A DNA stretch of 6,334 bases from a bacterium (lineage in GTDB: Bacteria; 4484-113; JAGGVC01), in the NCBI GenBank assembly GCA_039961635.1, contig JABRWB010000085.1, positions 1 through 6,334 on the forward strand. Reading direction: 5' to 3'. Shown one piece after another: positions 5,681 to 6,334 of the stretch. The translations under genes and the position numbers were made by a program. How positions within the stretch are numbered: position 1 is the first letter of the stretch; the number at the start of each line of letters is the position of its first letter. The notes under the pieces were generated by a model, which did no database searches, was not told where the DNA came from, and saw nothing but the letters and a program-made list of their open reading frames with translations.

Positions 5681-6334
5681 ATGAAGGTGGTAAGCACCTC
5701 CCGCACCGAGCGGGTGGGGATAATGGGCGGGAGCTTCAATCCGATTCACATGGGCCACCTGGTCGCCGCGCAGGAAGTTCTGACCGAGTTCGACCTTTCG
5801 CGGATAATCTTCGTCCCCGCCAACCGCAACCCGTTCAAACCGGAGGTGGATTACGCGGACGCGTTCCACCGCTACATAATGTGCGTGATGGCGACATCGC
5901 CCAATCCGCTGTTCGAAGTCAGCCCGTTCGAGATAGATCGCGAGCCGCCGTCGTACACGATAGACACGCTTAAATTTTTCAAAAAGGAACTCGGGGGCGA
6001 AACCGAGCTTTACTTCATCACCGGCGCGGACGTGGTGCGCGAAATGGTCGAGTGGAAACGCATAAAGCAGTTTCCTGAATACTGCAAGGTGGTGGCGGTG
6101 TCGCGACCGGACACCGACGGCTGGGACGACGTGCAGAAATTTTTCGGCGGAATCGGTCTGGATGTGACATTTCTTCACGTCCCCGCGCTCGCGATAAGCG
6201 GGAAGGACATCAGGAAGAGAATCGCCGAAGGGCGCTCCATCAAGTATCTGGTGCCCGAAAGCGTGGAGTTGTACATAAAAAAAACCGGCCTTTTCATGCC
6301 CGGACGGCAGGGCGGGCCGGCGGCGGGCGACAAT
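5681..6334 (+). CDS. nadD: Nicotinate-nucleotide adenylyltransferase NadD, open at window end
   Basis: NadD transfers AMP from ATP to nicotinate mononucleotide, making deamido-NAD in the cytoplasm, a core step of NAD synthesis. The nucleotide-binding motif GGSFNPIHMGHL (16-27) has the HxGH signature (H23, H26). The C-terminal signature of this family runs from ISGKDIRKRI (172-181) through SIKYLVPESVELYI (186-199). TGADVVREM (114-122) and SRPDTD (141-146) also fit. The visible 218 codons already cover the usual length of about 190-215, and the Gly/Ala-rich tail has no stop before the window ends. The ATG lies immediately after the stop of the obg-like gene (TAGATG), so the two are surely co-transcribed and probably translationally coupled. 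GGGG (5670-5673) before it is a weak ribosome site. Confidence 0.95.
   Translation, partial: MKVVSTSRTERVGIMGGSFNPIHMGHLVAAQEVLTEFDLSRIIFVPANRNPFKPEVDYADAFHRYIMCVMATSPNPLFEVSPFEIDREPPSYTIDTLKFFKKELGGETELYFITGADVVREMVEWKRIKQFPEYCKVVAVSRPDTDGWDDVQKFFGGIGLDVTFLHVPALAISGKDIRKRIAEGRSIKYLVPESVELYIKKTGLFMPGRQGGPAAGDN

Noticed and set aside
4598-6178. 526-residue minus-strand ORF
   Set aside because: It is a shadow of the GC-rich obg-like and nadD genes, is very rich in Arg and His, and shows no domain.

Overview
The window holds a compact type V CRISPR-Cas locus next to ordinary bacterial chromosomal genes. It comes from a moderately GC-rich bacterium that I cannot name. Two features of the flanks suggest a deep-branching or uncultured lineage, but this is only inference: a lipoprotein with dockerin-type calcium loops, and an Obg-like protein that has lost its GTPase motifs.

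Left part (1-794). Five identical 37-base repeats (37-390) are separated by spacers of 40-45 bases. The array may continue beyond the left edge. Between the array and the effector gene lie about 400 bases with no convincing protein gene. This stretch carries an anti-repeat (612-650) that matches two blocks of the CRISPR repeat, a run of stem-loops beside it, a terminator-like hairpin after it, and a good promoter (781-809) pointing toward the array. I read it as a tracrRNA gene on the minus strand, starting near 774, followed by the array leader.

Middle (795-3413, minus strand). An 872-residue Cas12-type effector has all three RuvC motifs (D550, E662, D806) and a zinc ribbon. The minus-strand order is effector, tracrRNA, array, the usual layout of tracrRNA-dependent type V systems. 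The size and the predicted tracrRNA fit the Cas12l (Casπ) group as I remember it, while the block before RuvC-I recalls Cas12b. The subtype cannot be settled without a tree. No cas1, cas2 or cas4 is in view.

Right part (3473-6334). Upstream of the effector on the same strand is a predicted secreted lipoprotein with two dockerin-like calcium loops and a fibronectin-III-like end; its true start is uncertain. Divergent from it on the plus strand is a tight pair. The first gene encodes an Obg-fold protein whose G-domain region lacks the P-loop and the other GTP-binding motifs. The second is nadD, nicotinate-nucleotide adenylyltransferase, which begins right after the upstream stop codon and runs off the window. 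An obg-nadD pair is a common bacterial arrangement, so the CRISPR locus sits beside housekeeping genes and not in an obvious phage. In sampled lines the effector gene is clearly less GC-rich than the obg-like gene, which fits horizontal acquisition.
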